NCBI GenBank assembly: GCA_945860355.1
Contig: CAMARB010000004.1
Coordinates: 1 to 55,666, forward strand
Direction of reading: 5' to 3'
Origin: Chthoniobacter flavus
GTDB taxonomy: Bacteria; Verrucomicrobiota; Verrucomicrobiia; Chthoniobacterales; Chthoniobacteraceae
DNA: 55,666 bases
In this document: piece by piece, positions 1 through 10,297 of the stretch
How positions within the stretch are numbered: position 1 is the stretch's first letter
How the letters are laid out: each line of letters starts with the position of its first letter
Made by a program: the position numbers and the translations under genes
Notes under the pieces: model-generated
Told to the model about the DNA's origin: nothing
The model's input: the letters and a program-made list of their open reading frames with translations, nothing else
Database searches by the model: none

Positions 1-108
1 GTCCATCCCGTCCATCCCGTCCATCCCGTCCATCCCGTCCATCCCGTCCATCCCGTCCATCCCGTCCATCCCGTCCATCCCGTCCATCCCGTCCATCCCG
101 TCCATCCC
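1..108. repeat. 9-bp tandem repeat, 12 perfect copies
   Basis: Twelve uninterrupted copies of GTCCATCCC run from the window edge to base 108, so the true array may extend further left. The array ends 8 bases before the ATG of the acyl-CoA synthetase gene and leaves no room for a purine-rich ribosome binding site. The unit length is a multiple of three and contains no stop codon in any forward frame, so copy-number change would not shift a reading frame but would alter leader spacing. In the frame of the downstream gene it reads Arg-Pro-Ser repeats, so an upstream start outside the window cannot be excluded. Confidence 0.97.
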
Positions 109-116
109 CCCGGCCG

Positions 117-2828
117 ATGAGCATCCTCACCACAGCCCCCCCTGAGGAAGTGCGCGACTTTTTGCATCCCGCGTACTCCGCATTGGAGGCCATGTTCGCC
201 CCCACCACGGTGGCACTCATCGGCGCCACGGAACGCCATGGCAGCATTGGCCGCACCCTTCTAGAGAACCTCAGCGCACACCCGTTTGGCGGCGCGGTTT
301 ACCCCGTCAACCCCCGCCACCGATCCCTGCTGGGGCACCGCACTTTCGCCCGGGTCGGCGAGATCCCAGCCACCGTCGATTTGGCGGTGATCGCCATTCC
401 CGCCCGGGCCGTGCCCGGGGTCGTCGCCGAGTGCCGCCTGGCGGGTGTCCGCGGGGCGGTGATCCTTTCCGCCGGCTTCGCCGAAACCGGCGAAGCCGGA
501 AAAGCCCTCGAAACCCAAATCGTCACGGAGGCGCACCTGGGCGGGATGCGCATCATCGGCCCCAACTGCCTGGGCATCATGCTGCCGCACACCGGTCTGA
601 ACGCCACGTTTGCGACGGGCATGGCGCAGACGGGCAGAGTCGCGTTCATTTCCCAAAGCGGCGCGTTATGCACAGCGGTGCTCGACTGGAGCCTCCAGAA
701 AAAAGTCGGGTTCAGCGCATTCCTCTCCATCGGCTCAATGGCGGACGTCCAGTGGGGGGATTTGATCGCCCATCTCGCAAACGATCCGCACACCCAGAGC
801 ATTGTGCTCTACATGGAATCCATCGGGGACCCCGGCCGGTTCCTGGCCGCCGCGCGCGCTTTCGCGCCGTCAAAACCGATTGTCGTTTTGAAAGTCGGCC
901 GCACCCCGCAGGCGGCCCGGGCGGCGGCCTCCCACACGGGCGCGCTGACCGGGAGCGACGCGGTGTTGGATGCGGCCTTCCGCAGGGCGGGCGTGCTTCG
1001 GGTGAACACCATCGCCGAACTCTTCGCGGTGACGGAGCTCCTGGCCAAACAACCCCGCCCCCGAGGCCCCCGCCTGGCGATTGTCACCAACGCAGGCGGC
1101 CCCGCCGCGCTGGCCACCGATCTTTTGGTGCGAACCGGCGGCCAGATCGCGGAACTCTCTCCCGCCTCGACACAAGCCCTCGCCCTGCTGCTCCCCGAAC
1201 ACGGCAGCGGAAGGGACCCCGTGGATCTCCTCGGAGACGCGGATGCGGAGCGTTACGCCCGGGCTTTGGAGATCGTCGCCCGGGATCCCGGCGCCGACGG
1301 GGTTCTGGCGATTCTCACCCCCCAGGCGATGACCCAATCCACTGCCACTGCGGATCGGCTCATTTCGACCCCCAACCCGGAGGGAAAGCCGATGATGGCA
1401 AGCTGGATGGGGGGCCAGGCGGTGGCAGACGGCATCGACCTGTTGAATACGGCCCAGATCCCGACCTTTGAGTTTCCGGACGCGGCAGCGCGCGCCTTTG
1501 CGGCCCTCTCGCAATACCGGCATTCACTGGGAGCAGTGGAGAAGTGCCCCCCGCCCCTACCGGCTCGTTCCCGGGCGGAAACCGCCAAAACCGCGCACCT
1601 CCTGGATCACGTCCGCCGATCGGGTCGCACCCTGCTCACGGAAATTGAGTCGAAAGCCCTGCTGACCACCTGCGGCCTGCCCAGCGTGGAAACCCGGCTG
1701 GCGGCGACAGAGGAGGAAGCGGCGGAATGGGCGGAGGCATTGGACGGCCCGGTCGTGCTCAAGCTCCACTCGGAAACCATCTCACACAAAAGCGCCGCCG
1801 ACGGAGTGAAACTCGGTTTGCTGGGGGAGGAGGCGGTCCGGCGTGCGTTCCGGGAGATTGAGGAGAGCGTCCGGGCCGCCGAGGGCCCCCCCGCGTTTCT
1901 GGGAGTCACCGTGCAACCGATGATTCCCGTGGAGGGCGCCGATCTCATCCTAGGGGCCTCCAGCGATCCACAGTTTGGGCCCGTCATTCTCTTTGGCGCG
2001 GGCGGCGGGCTCGTGGAGTTCATTGAGGACCGCGCCCTTGGGCTGCCACCGCTGGACTCGGCCCAGGCCCGCCGGCTCATGGCGCAGACGCGCATTTACA
2101 AAGCGCTTGCCGACGACCCGGCCACGGCGGCCCTGGAGACCTGGCTCATCGGCATAAGCCAACTGGTGATGGAACACCGCTGCATCAAGGAAATGGACGT
2201 CAACCCGCTCCGCCGACAGGGTGAACATTACCTCGCCTTGGACGCACGGGTGATCCTCCACGGACCGGACATCCCCGAGCAATCGCTGCCGCCGCTGCCA
2301 CTCCGGCCCTACCCGACTCGGCATGTCCGCCATGTCCGACTCCAAGACGGCGTCTCCCTTCTTCTGCGGCCCGTCTCTCCCGAGGACGAACCGCTCCTCC
2401 TGGCGTTCCACCAAAGCCTCGCACAGCCCGCAAACCATCCCCTCCCCCCGGCCCCGTCGCATCTCTCGGAACGCGTCGTCCGGGAACGCATCCGGCGGAT
2501 CTGCTGGAGCGATTCGACGCTGGAGATCACCCTCGTTACGGAGCATCGGCGCGGGCAAAAAACCGAGATCCTGGGGGTCGCCCGGCTGAGCCGATCGACC
2601 GCGAATGCCGTCGCGGCACTCACCCTGCTGGTGGTGCCCGAATGGCGGGGACGCGGTATTGGGACCCGCCTGTTGGCGCACGTCGTGGACGTGGCGCGTC
2701 AGGAAGACATCTCCCAGATCAGCGCCCGGATTGAGGTCGAGGACATGCCCAGGGAGGCGTTGCTGAGGCGGGCGGGCTTTCGAATCTCGCAGGAGGCCGA
2801 TTTTTGGGAGGCCACACTTTCCCCGTAA
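117..2828 (+). CDS. ADP-forming acyl-CoA (acetate-CoA) synthetase with C-terminal GNAT acetyltransferase domain
   Basis: A 903-residue protein of the bifunctional acetate-CoA ligase/GNAT family, whose usual length is about 900. The order is an N-terminal CoA-binding Rossmann domain (VALIGA, about residues 30-125), succinyl-CoA synthetase-like domains (about 150-470), an ATP-grasp domain (about 500-730) and a GNAT domain (about 745-900) with the acetyl-CoA loop RGRGIG near residue 843. The phosphorylatable histidine of ADP-forming enzymes is present (ASHTGA, His273), so the ligase half may be active; in the Pat-type regulatory acetyltransferases that half is inactive. The family interconverts acyl-CoA plus ADP and phosphate with free acid plus ATP in the cytosol, or acetylates proteins. 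Its stop lies 8 bases before the hydrogenase-maturation fusion gene, suggesting co-transcription and a role in fermentative energy conservation. Which activity dominates is inference. Confidence 0.9.
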   Translation: MSILTTAPPEEVRDFLHPAYSALEAMFAPTTVALIGATERHGSIGRTLLENLSAHPFGGAVYPVNPRHRSLLGHRTFARVGEIPATVDLAVIAIPARAVPGVVAECRLAGVRGAVILSAGFAETGEAGKALETQIVTEAHLGGMRIIGPNCLGIMLPHTGLNATFATGMAQTGRVAFISQSGALCTAVLDWSLQKKVGFSAFLSIGSMADVQWGDLIAHLANDPHTQSIVLYMESIGDPGRFLAAARAFAPSKPIVVLKVGRTPQAARAAASHTGALTGSDAVLDAAFRRAGVLRVNTIAELFAVTELLAKQPRPRGPRLAIVTNAGGPAALATDLLVRTGGQIAELSPASTQALALLLPEHGSGRDPVDLLGDADAERYARALEIVARDPGADGVLAILTPQAMTQSTATADRLISTPNPEGKPMMASWMGGQAVADGIDLLNTAQIPTFEFPDAAARAFAALSQYRHSLGAVEKCPPPLPARSRAETAKTAHLLDHVRRSGRTLLTEIESKALLTTCGLPSVETRLAATEEEAAEWAEALDGPVVLKLHSETISHKSAADGVKLGLLGEEAVRRAFREIEESVRAAEGPPAFLGVTVQPMIPVEGADLILGASSDPQFGPVILFGAGGGLVEFIEDRALGLPPLDSAQARRLMAQTRIYKALADDPATAALETWLIGISQLVMEHRCIKEMDVNPLRRQGEHYLALDARVILHGPDIPEQSLPPLPLRPYPTRHVRHVRLQDGVSLLLRPVSPEDEPLLLAFHQSLAQPANHPLPPAPSHLSERVVRERIRRICWSDSTLEITLVTEHRRGQKTEILGVARLSRSTANAVAALTLLVVPEWRGRGIGTRLLAHVVDVARQEDISQISARIEVEDMPREALLRRAGFRISQEADFWEATLSP

Positions 2829-2836
2829 CTGCCCCC

Positions 2837-3547
2837 ATGCAGCCCACCCCCCCTCCCCTCATCATCGGGCTCGGCAACCTCTTCCGCAGGGACGACGGGG
2901 CGGGCCGAATCGCCGCCCGCAAAATCCGCGCAAACACCCCGCATCCGGGGCGTGTCCTGGAGCAAACCGGGGAAGGCGCAGCCCTTATGGACGCATGGAA
3001 AGGGGAACGATCCGTGATCCTCATCGACGCCGTGGCCTCCGGCGCGGCCCCGGGAACGATCCACCGCGTCGACGCCCGCACGCAGGCCGTTCCCGCGGAG
3101 TTTTTCCACCCCTCGACCCACACATTCAGCCTGGCGGAAGCCGTGGCACTTTCCCGAGCGCTGGGCCAGCTGCCGGCGGCGCTCGTCGTTTACGGGATTG
3201 AGGGAAAAGATTTTTCGGTGGGCCAGGGGCTCTCGCCCGAGGTGGCCGCCGCCGTCGGGAGACTCACCGAACACATCCAAACCATGCATGAAACCTCACT
3301 CGTCCGGGATCTCATCAGGAAAGTGGAGCTCCTGGCCGCCCAGCAGAACGCAGCCCGGGTCGTGGGAATGAAACTGCGCCTGGGTGCGTTGACCCAGATG
3401 TCGCCCGGCCATTTCCGCGAGCATTTCGAGCAAGCCGCCAGGGGCACCCTTGCCGAAAATGCCCGATTGGATCTGCTGCTCGGAGAGGATCCCGGCGACC
3501 CGCAGGCCCAGGATGTGGTGCTCGAAAGTTTGGAGATCGATGAATGA
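2837..3547 (+). CDS. Hydrogenase maturation peptidase fused to a zinc-domain-less HypA
   Basis: A 236-residue fusion. Residues 1-148 are a HyaD/HoxW-type endopeptidase that trims the NiFe-hydrogenase large subunit: the N-terminal GLGN motif, RRDDG with the acidic nickel ligand, IDAV with the second acid, and STHTFSLAEA with the ligand histidine. The sequence resembles peptidases of group 3 hydrogenases. From Met150 the protein is HypA-like (MHETSLVRDL, then RLGAL and ARGTLAENA), the nickel chaperone. Normal HypA carries two CxxC zinc pairs before its C-terminus; here that segment is missing and ARLDLLLGED runs straight into the usual HypA ending (LESLEIDE). I start at ATG 2837 because the earlier in-frame ATG at 2804 overlaps the upstream gene. 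hypF begins 8 bases before this stop. HypA could also be made from ATG 3284, but no ribosome binding site precedes it. Confidence 0.85.
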   Translation: MQPTPPPLIIGLGNLFRRDDGAGRIAARKIRANTPHPGRVLEQTGEGAALMDAWKGERSVILIDAVASGAAPGTIHRVDARTQAVPAEFFHPSTHTFSLAEAVALSRALGQLPAALVVYGIEGKDFSVGQGLSPEVAAAVGRLTEHIQTMHETSLVRDLIRKVELLAAQQNAARVVGMKLRLGALTQMSPGHFREHFEQAARGTLAENARLDLLLGEDPGDPQAQDVVLESLEIDE

Positions 3548-5822
3548 GCACCCGCAGGCTGCGACCGGCACTCAAGGCCCCCGAGCCAGAGCCCGCTGGA
3601 TCCTTTCCGGCACGGTGCAAGGAGTCGGGTTCCGGCCTTTTATCCACGGGCTTGCCATCGACCTGGGGATCACAGGCTGGGTGCGCAACTCAATGGAAGG
3701 CCTCACGGTGGAGGCGGAAGGTTCCCCCGAGACACTCGCACGGTTCCAAAGCCGCCTGGAGACGGAGAAACCCGCCCATTGTGTGGTCAGCGGGATGGAG
3801 AGGGTCGCCTGCGCGCCGGAAAACAGCGCCTGCTTTGAAATCAAAGCCAGCGACGCCTCGGCGGCCCCGGGCACCGGCGTGTTGCCGGACCTCGCCACCT
3901 GTCCCCGGTGCGTCGCTGAAATCTTCGATCCGACCAACCGCAGACATCTTTACCCGTTCACCAACTGCACCGGATGCGGCCCCCGGTTCACCATCGTGGA
4001 GAGCCTCCCATACGACCGGGCGCGGACGTCCATGCGCCATTTCCAGCTGTGCCGGAAATGCCGGGAAGAATACGAGAACCCGGCCGACCGCCGGTTCCAC
4101 GCCCAGCCCAATGCCTGTCCCGAGTGCGGGCCGCAACTCACCTTCCTGGACTCACACGGGCGCGCGCGCCTGCGCGGCCACGAGGCCTTGGTGGAAACCG
4201 CGCGACAGCTTGCCGCCGGGGCCGTGGTCGCCGTCAAAGGCCTGGGCGGTTTCCATCTCCTGACTCTCGCGGAGGACGCCGAGGCGGTGCGTCGGCTCCG
4301 GGCAAGGAAACAGCGTCCCGAAAAACCGTTGGCAGTCATGTTCCCCTCCCTCATTGAGGCCCGTCGGCATTGCCAGATCTCCCCCCTGGAAGAACAGCAG
4401 ATCTGTTCCCCGGCCGCCCCGATTGTGCTCGTGCGCAGTCGCCGCCGGCTGCCCCGGGAAATCGCCCCGGGAACCTCGGAAATCGGGGCCCTCCTGCCTT
4501 ACACCCCGCTCCATCATCTGCTCCTGGCCGAGCTCGGCGCCCCCGTGGTCGTCACCAGCGCCAACCCACCGGGCGCCCCCATCTGTATCGACGAAAGAAC
4601 GGCGCCGACTGCGCTGTCCGGCATGGCCGACGCATTCCTGGCGCATCAGCGGCCCATCGTCCGGCATGCCGATGATTCCGTGCTCCGGATCGTGTCGGGC
4701 CGCCCCATGTTGCTCCGACGCGCCCGCGGATTCGCCCCGGCACCGATCCCGTTGCCGGGTACGATCCCGCCCACCCTCGCACTGGGCGCCGCCCAGAAAA
4801 ACTGTGTCGCATTTTCCGTGGGGGCGGGGGTTTTCATCAGCCAACACATCGGCGACCTGGATTCCCCGGGGAACCGCCAGGCCCGCGAATCCGTGATCGC
4901 CGATTTCAAGCGGCTTTTTGGAACTCAACCCGTCCGCACCATCGGCGATCTCCACCCCGATGATCCCCCTTGCCACGGGGGCGACGCCACACCTCGCAAC
5001 ACGGTCCAACACCACTGCGCCCATGTCCTGGGGTGCATGGCCGAGAACGGGCTGCGCCCCCCCGTCCTCGGCGTCGCATGGGACGGCAACGGCTACGGAT
5101 CCGACGGCTCGCTCTGGGGCGGTGAGTTCTTCCGCGTCACGCTCGGGGGCGTGGAACGCGTCGCGCATTTGCGCGCGTTCCCGCTGCCCGGCGGTGAAAA
5201 AGCGATGCGCGAACCCCGCCGTTGCGCGCTCGGGGCGCTCTCCGTCCTTTTCGGCGACGCACTTTTCACCCGTTTCGCGCATCTCCCCCCGGTCCGGGCC
5301 TTTCCGGAACCGGACCGGCGCCGACTCCGAAGAATGCTGCGGCGCGGGTTCCAAAGCCCTTGGACCAGCAGTGCGGGGAGGCTTTTTGACGCAGCCGCCT
5401 CGCTCCTGGGGATCCGCCAGCAAAGCACCTTCGAGGGGCAGGCGGCCATGGAACTCGAGCACGCCTTGGAAGGCGCGGTTTCCGGCGGCCATTATCCGAT
5501 GCCCCTGGGGATGGACGGGGTTCTGGACTGGCGCCCGGCGTTTTCAGGGATGCTGAAGGATCGCCGCCGACCGACCGCCCAAGTGTCCGCAAAATTCCAT
5601 CGCACCCTGGTTGAGGGCATCGTGACCGTGGCAAAACGGGTCCGGGAGAAACACGTGGTGCTCAGCGGCGGCTGTTTTCAGAACCGCCACCTGACGGAGC
5701 ACGCCGTGCATCGACTCGGGGAGGAGGGATTCCAGGCCTTCTGGCATCAACACGTGCCTCCAAACGACGGCGGCATCGCTCTGGGACAGATCGCAGCCGC
5801 CGCATACCAACCCACCGCCTGA
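3540..5822 (+). CDS. hypF: Carbamoyltransferase HypF, hydrogenase cyanide-ligand synthesis
   Basis: A 760-residue protein of normal HypF length. HypF makes the carbamoyl adenylate from carbamoyl phosphate and ATP and transfers the carbamoyl group to HypE, supplying cyanide for the NiFe active site. The domain order is complete: acylphosphatase (VQGVGFRPF, residues about 17-100), two zinc modules (CPRC...CTGC and CRKC...CPEC, about 120-200), a YrdC-like domain (KGLGGFHLL, about 220-400) and a Kae1-like C-terminal domain with HHCAHV and GVAWDGNGYG (about 420-755). I chose ATG 3540, which overlaps the preceding stop by 8 bases, over an ATG at 3450 that would add a 30-residue extension read inside the previous gene. 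The stop overlaps the hypC start (TGATG). Cytosolic. Confidence 0.96.
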   Translation: MNEHPQAATGTQGPRARARWILSGTVQGVGFRPFIHGLAIDLGITGWVRNSMEGLTVEAEGSPETLARFQSRLETEKPAHCVVSGMERVACAPENSACFEIKASDASAAPGTGVLPDLATCPRCVAEIFDPTNRRHLYPFTNCTGCGPRFTIVESLPYDRARTSMRHFQLCRKCREEYENPADRRFHAQPNACPECGPQLTFLDSHGRARLRGHEALVETARQLAAGAVVAVKGLGGFHLLTLAEDAEAVRRLRARKQRPEKPLAVMFPSLIEARRHCQISPLEEQQICSPAAPIVLVRSRRRLPREIAPGTSEIGALLPYTPLHHLLLAELGAPVVVTSANPPGAPICIDERTAPTALSGMADAFLAHQRPIVRHADDSVLRIVSGRPMLLRRARGFAPAPIPLPGTIPPTLALGAAQKNCVAFSVGAGVFISQHIGDLDSPGNRQARESVIADFKRLFGTQPVRTIGDLHPDDPPCHGGDATPRNTVQHHCAHVLGCMAENGLRPPVLGVAWDGNGYGSDGSLWGGEFFRVTLGGVERVAHLRAFPLPGGEKAMREPRRCALGALSVLFGDALFTRFAHLPPVRAFPEPDRRRLRRMLRRGFQSPWTSSAGRLFDAAASLLGIRQQSTFEGQAAMELEHALEGAVSGGHYPMPLGMDGVLDWRPAFSGMLKDRRRPTAQVSAKFHRTLVEGIVTVAKRVREKHVVLSGGCFQNRHLTEHAVHRLGEEGFQAFWHQHVPPNDGGIALGQIAAAAYQPTA

Positions 5823-6079
5823 TGTGCCTCGCTCTTCCCGGACAACTCCTCTCCATTGAGGGAGACACACCGTTTGAACGCACCGGCCGGGTCTGTTTTG
5901 GCGGCCTGATCAAAGAAATCCATCTCGCCTACGTTCCGGAAGCCCGGGTGGGCGACTACGTGATTGTGCATGCGGGGTTCGCACTGGGCGTGCTCGACCA
6001 GGAAGCGGCTCAGAGAACGCTCGACGAGTTCGCCGCGCTTGGAAGAGTGGAGTCCCTGGCGGCAGAACCCCCGCCGTAG
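5822..6079 (+). CDS. hypC: Hydrogenase maturation chaperone HypC/HupF
   Basis: An 85-residue HypC-family protein beginning MCLALPG, the signature in which Cys2 binds the Fe(CN)2CO unit and contacts the hydrogenase large subunit. It works with HypD to assemble and deliver the iron centre. The usual small beta-barrel pattern follows (GRVCFGGL, VGDYVIVHAGFALG), ending in a helix containing EAAQRTLDEF. The start codon overlaps the hypF stop by one base, so translation is probably coupled. hypD and hypE, which commonly follow hypC, are not found downstream and must lie elsewhere if the system works. Confidence 0.96.
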   Translation: MCLALPGQLLSIEGDTPFERTGRVCFGGLIKEIHLAYVPEARVGDYVIVHAGFALGVLDQEAAQRTLDEFAALGRVESLAAEPPP

Positions 6080-6090
6080 GATCTGGAGAA

Positions 6091-6141
6091 GGCGGCCCCG
6101 GAGGAGCGGTTCCCCGGGCCGCCAAGGGATGCAAAGTTTTT
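6091..6141 (+). terminator. Possible rho-independent terminator after hypC
   Basis: An 8-bp GC stem (GGCGGCCC at 6091-6098 pairing with GGGCCGCC at 6116-6123) begins 12 bases after the hypC stop. A run of five T residues follows at 6137-6141. The T run lies about 13 bases beyond the stem rather than directly against it, so this is only a candidate. Confidence 0.3.
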
Positions 6142-6498
6142 ACCACGCTATAAGAAGCGCCCGGGGCGAATCGGGGGCACATTCCTCTAGAAGGAGGGCG
6201 AAAACGCCAGGAAGCCACAAGGCCGGGAGAAGCCCCGACAGCCGTAAGCCGTAAGCCGTAAGCCGCAAACCGCGAGGGGAAACCAAAGCGAAGCCGCCGG
6301 AGATCGGCAAGTGGCGGCCGACGGGATGTCGCTCCGGGAACAAAAAGACAAACCTCAACAAAGACCCGAATGGGGGCCCTGCGGCGGTTGACGCTGTTCA
6401 AGGGCACCCGCCGCCGCGAACGGGAACCCTCCCGCGAACCGGGGGGCGGCCGCCCCTCGGGCGCGGGTCAAGGCCGGGCGGGCTTCGGGTGAAATGCC
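6142..6498. other. Intergenic stretch with a short 7-bp tandem repeat
   Basis: About 360 bases with no convincing gene on either strand. Four 7-base units (three GCCGTAA, one GCCGCAA) lie at 6241-6268. No clear promoter can be assigned, although the region must supply one for the flavoprotein gene at 6499 if hypC is followed by termination. Confidence 0.6.
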
Positions 6499-7506
<1,008 letters not shown>

Positions 7507-8033
7507 ACACCGAGTTTGGTCTGCGTCGGGGCAAATGGGCGGGACGCTCACCTCCTACGAGGAATCTCTGAGCGAACAACGCGGTCCACTTGGCACGGAC
7601 CCGGCTGGGTGAAACTGCCCCCGCGGGATGACTCGCTTGGGCTTGGGTATTCGGGGCGAAAAAACCCGCCACAGGAATGAAGCACCGGGCGAGTGGGCTA
7701 TAGACTAGGAGCAGAGGGCGCGCAGGGAGCGGACGGTTGGGCGGCGAGGGTGCCGGACATCTTCAACCCGGACCAAGGCGGCCAGTTCACCACCCGTGCG
7801 TTGCTGGATGCTGGATGAAGGGCCCGGGCAGCGGCCAGCATGCGCGGCAACGGGCTCCGCCGGACACCAGAGCACGCCATTCTTGCGGTGCCTGTTACCC
7901 GCGTTGAAATCGAGCGCCTCAGGGGCCAGCGTATCCACCCCTTTTAAAAGCCGCGACCCACAGCCCCGCCAAACCCGCTTTGCCCGAATTTGAGTTTTCC
8001 ATTGGCCGGTTTCCGTCTTCCAATCGCCGCCCC
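7507..8033. other. Intergenic region, no gene recognised
   Basis: About 520 bases. Short open frames here are GC-driven and have no recognisable sequence. Bases 7541-7572 resemble a stretch at 42271-42301 in another intergenic region: GGGACGC, then CTCCT, then GAATCTC and GAG in the same order, with one single-base gap and scattered substitutions. A dispersed repeat family is therefore possible. The region must hold the promoter for the secreted hydrolase at 8034, but no clear -35/-10 pair stands out. Confidence 0.5.
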
Positions 8034-9371
8034 ATGCCCCGCCTTCTGACTCCCCTCCTTCTCCTGTGGCTGCTTCCAGTCCTGACCACAACGGCCCTGG
8101 AGAACCCGAGCGCGGCGTTTATCCAGCGCAGCATGCGGCAGCTCAGCGAGTCCACCCCGCAATCCCCGGGCAAAATGCGGGTCCTTTTTTACGGCCAATC
8201 CATCACCGCGCAGTCTTGGACCAAAACCGTGGAGAAGGAGCTCCGCCGGCGTTATCCCTCCGTCCAATTCAAGTTCCACAACCCGGCGATCGGCGGGTTC
8301 ACGTCGCCGAACCTGGTGCGCACCGCCGAGCACGATCTTTATCCGTGGTATCCGGACCTGCTGATCTTCCACGTGTACGGTCCGATCGAGCAATACGAGG
8401 AGATCATCCGTAACACCCGTCGGCGCACCACCGCGGAGATCGTGCTGACCACGGATCACATCCACGTGCGGCACGACAACCCCGAGGAGATCGAGGAGAG
8501 CGAGAACAGCCATTCGGCCCAAATCATCGAGGTGGCAAAAAAATACGACTGCATGCTCATCGACGTGCGGGCGAAATGGCGGGCGCATCTCCAAGCCCAG
8601 AACCTCGCGCCGAAGGACCTGCTTAAGGACAAAATCCATCTCAACGAAGCCGGCTGCGATCTGATGGCCCGGCTGGTCGGAGAGGAACTGCAACGGACGC
8701 CGAACCTCGGCGACGGCGCGCCCTCCAGCGGCCGGATCCGGCAGGTAGGCTGGGACACCCTGCTGCGGGGCGCCGACGGCGGGCTCGAACTGGACTTCGA
8801 GGGAAATCGGGTCGTGGCGGTTTCCGACGGGAAGGGCGACTCGAACGCCGCGGGCGCGTTGGAGCTCGACGGTCGGCCCCTTGAAACTTTTCCGGAGATG
8901 TGGACCGCCTCGTTGCCCAGCCCAGGGCCGTTCATCTGGATGCCAGCCATCAAGCAGGTGGGCTTCCAGCAACCGCCGGGAACGCAGAAATGGACGCTGA
9001 GCCTGCTCCCGGACTCCAGCGCGGATGGGACAAAACTCCATTTCAAAGTGGACGGCGCCGAGACGGGTGCGGAGGGGGAAGGCTGGAGCGACCAGAGGTT
9101 CGTTTCACCCTCGGGCCGGGTGGTGATTGAGCCCGGGGACTGGCACGTGGCGTGGCCGCTGAGTTACCGCAAGAAGACGCTGCCAGAAGGGTTCCAAGTG
9201 ACGTGGAGCACGCGCCAAACGGCCGCGCCGCGCTACCAACCGGCGCCAGCCGACACACGCACCGTGCTGCTTCAGGGCTGCGCCAACTCCAAACACGTGC
9301 TTCGGATTCAAGGCGACACCGGAAAACTTGGCATTGGCAGCCTTGTCATCCATACCCCTGCGGGCAAGTAA
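8034..9371 (+). CDS. Secreted SGNH/GDSL-type esterase-like hydrolase
   Basis: A 445-residue exported protein. The start at ATG 8034 gives a clean signal peptide (MPRLLTPLLLLWLLPVL, cleavage near residue 22); a longer reading from 7980 would put 18 charged residues before it. The SGNH fold is indicated by FYGQSIT with the nucleophile Ser56 in a GQS rather than GDS context, the block II glycine in GGFTS, and the C-terminal catalytic pair in DKIHLNEAG (Asp199 and His202). The block III asparagine is not evident (HVYGP instead). Residues from about 230 onward form a beta-rich C-terminal region I do not recognise. Likely substrates are acetyl esters on polysaccharides, judging from the nearby sialate O-acetylesterase and sulfatase; that is inference. 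Confidence 0.75.
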   Translation: MPRLLTPLLLLWLLPVLTTTALENPSAAFIQRSMRQLSESTPQSPGKMRVLFYGQSITAQSWTKTVEKELRRRYPSVQFKFHNPAIGGFTSPNLVRTAEHDLYPWYPDLLIFHVYGPIEQYEEIIRNTRRRTTAEIVLTTDHIHVRHDNPEEIEESENSHSAQIIEVAKKYDCMLIDVRAKWRAHLQAQNLAPKDLLKDKIHLNEAGCDLMARLVGEELQRTPNLGDGAPSSGRIRQVGWDTLLRGADGGLELDFEGNRVVAVSDGKGDSNAAGALELDGRPLETFPEMWTASLPSPGPFIWMPAIKQVGFQQPPGTQKWTLSLLPDSSADGTKLHFKVDGAETGAEGEGWSDQRFVSPSGRVVIEPGDWHVAWPLSYRKKTLPEGFQVTWSTRQTAAPRYQPAPADTRTVLLQGCANSKHVLRIQGDTGKLGIGSLVIHTPAGK

Positions 9372-9415
9372 TTCGGGGCCGACCAAACGCCCGCCAAGAC
9401 ACCCGCCATCGTCCC

Positions 9416-10186
9416 ATGCGAACCCTCCAATATCCCATTCACGACGTGGACTGGGTGCACCGCCGGGTGCGCGAACTGGGAGAAGCCAAGGGCCTGCGGC
9501 TCGAAGTTTTTCACGCCGCCGAATCCGATCCCGTGCTCTCGCTGCATTCGCCGGGGCCGGACGCCGGGAGGCGCGTGTATTTGTCGGCCGGGCTGCACGG
9601 GGACGAGCCGGCCGGGGTTTTGGCCCTGCTGCTCTGGCTCGAAGGCTTTGAGCGCTGGCGGGGCAGGTTCGCGTTCGACATCTTTCCCTGCCTGAACCCG
9701 TGGGGGCTGCGGCGCAACCTGCGCACCGACAGCGCAGGCGTGGATTTGAACCGGGCCTATGGCGGCAACGGCAGCCACGCATTGATCACAGCACACGAGA
9801 CATTCATCGCCGCCAACGCCGGATACGACCTGGCGCTGTTGCTGCACGAGGATTACGACGCCTGCGGCGCCTATATTTACGAGGTCACCGCCGAGTCCGA
9901 GCTCTGGTCGACGCATCTGCTGGCCGCCGCCCAGCCCCATTGCCCCGTGGATCCCCGGCCCCAGATCGAGGAATCAGAGGCCGCGCAGGGCGTGATTGCC
10001 GTGGACCTCACCGGCGAACTCGACACGCGGGAGTTTGAGGCGGCGCACCTTTTTCATTGCGGCAGCCGCCGGGTGCTGACGGTGGAGACGCCGTCGGAAC
10101 TGGATCTTTTCCAACGGGCGCAGGCCCACTTGGGGATGATTGAGAGCGGTCTGCGGATGCTGGTTCATGAGCAGAATCGGGGCTGA
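9416..10186 (+). CDS. M14-family-like zinc carboxypeptidase / succinylglutamate desuccinylase-type protein
   Basis: A 256-residue protein with the zinc-binding pattern of the M14/AstE-AspA superfamily: LHGDEPAG gives His61 and Glu64 as an HxxE pair, and LLLHEDYD gives His144 as third ligand. The catalytic glutamate is probably in TVETPSE near the C-terminus. It lacks a signal peptide, so it should act in the cytosol, perhaps on peptides or acylated amino acids. The ATG at 9416 was chosen because the family motif GRRVYLSAGLHG sits about 50 residues later, as expected, and the longer frame reads inside the upstream gene. It follows the SGNH hydrolase by 44 bases. The specific substrate is not predictable. 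Confidence 0.78.
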   Translation: MRTLQYPIHDVDWVHRRVRELGEAKGLRLEVFHAAESDPVLSLHSPGPDAGRRVYLSAGLHGDEPAGVLALLLWLEGFERWRGRFAFDIFPCLNPWGLRRNLRTDSAGVDLNRAYGGNGSHALITAHETFIAANAGYDLALLLHEDYDACGAYIYEVTAESELWSTHLLAAAQPHCPVDPRPQIEESEAAQGVIAVDLTGELDTREFEAAHLFHCGSRRVLTVETPSELDLFQRAQAHLGMIESGLRMLVHEQNRG

Positions 10187-10297
10187 AACCCGGATCCGCG
10201 CAGGATCCTCCCCTTTTGGCACGGCTACGGCTCTCCGTGATGCATGTTTCCGAGTGCGCTTGATTGGTGGCAAGGCCGGGCGCCATGGTCGAGCGCC

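Noticed and set aside
1-108. CRISPR array
   Set aside because: The 9-base units are contiguous with no spacers and no cas gene is present.
4152-5492. 446-residue open frame on the minus strand
   Set aside because: Antisense to hypF, which is complete and conserved.
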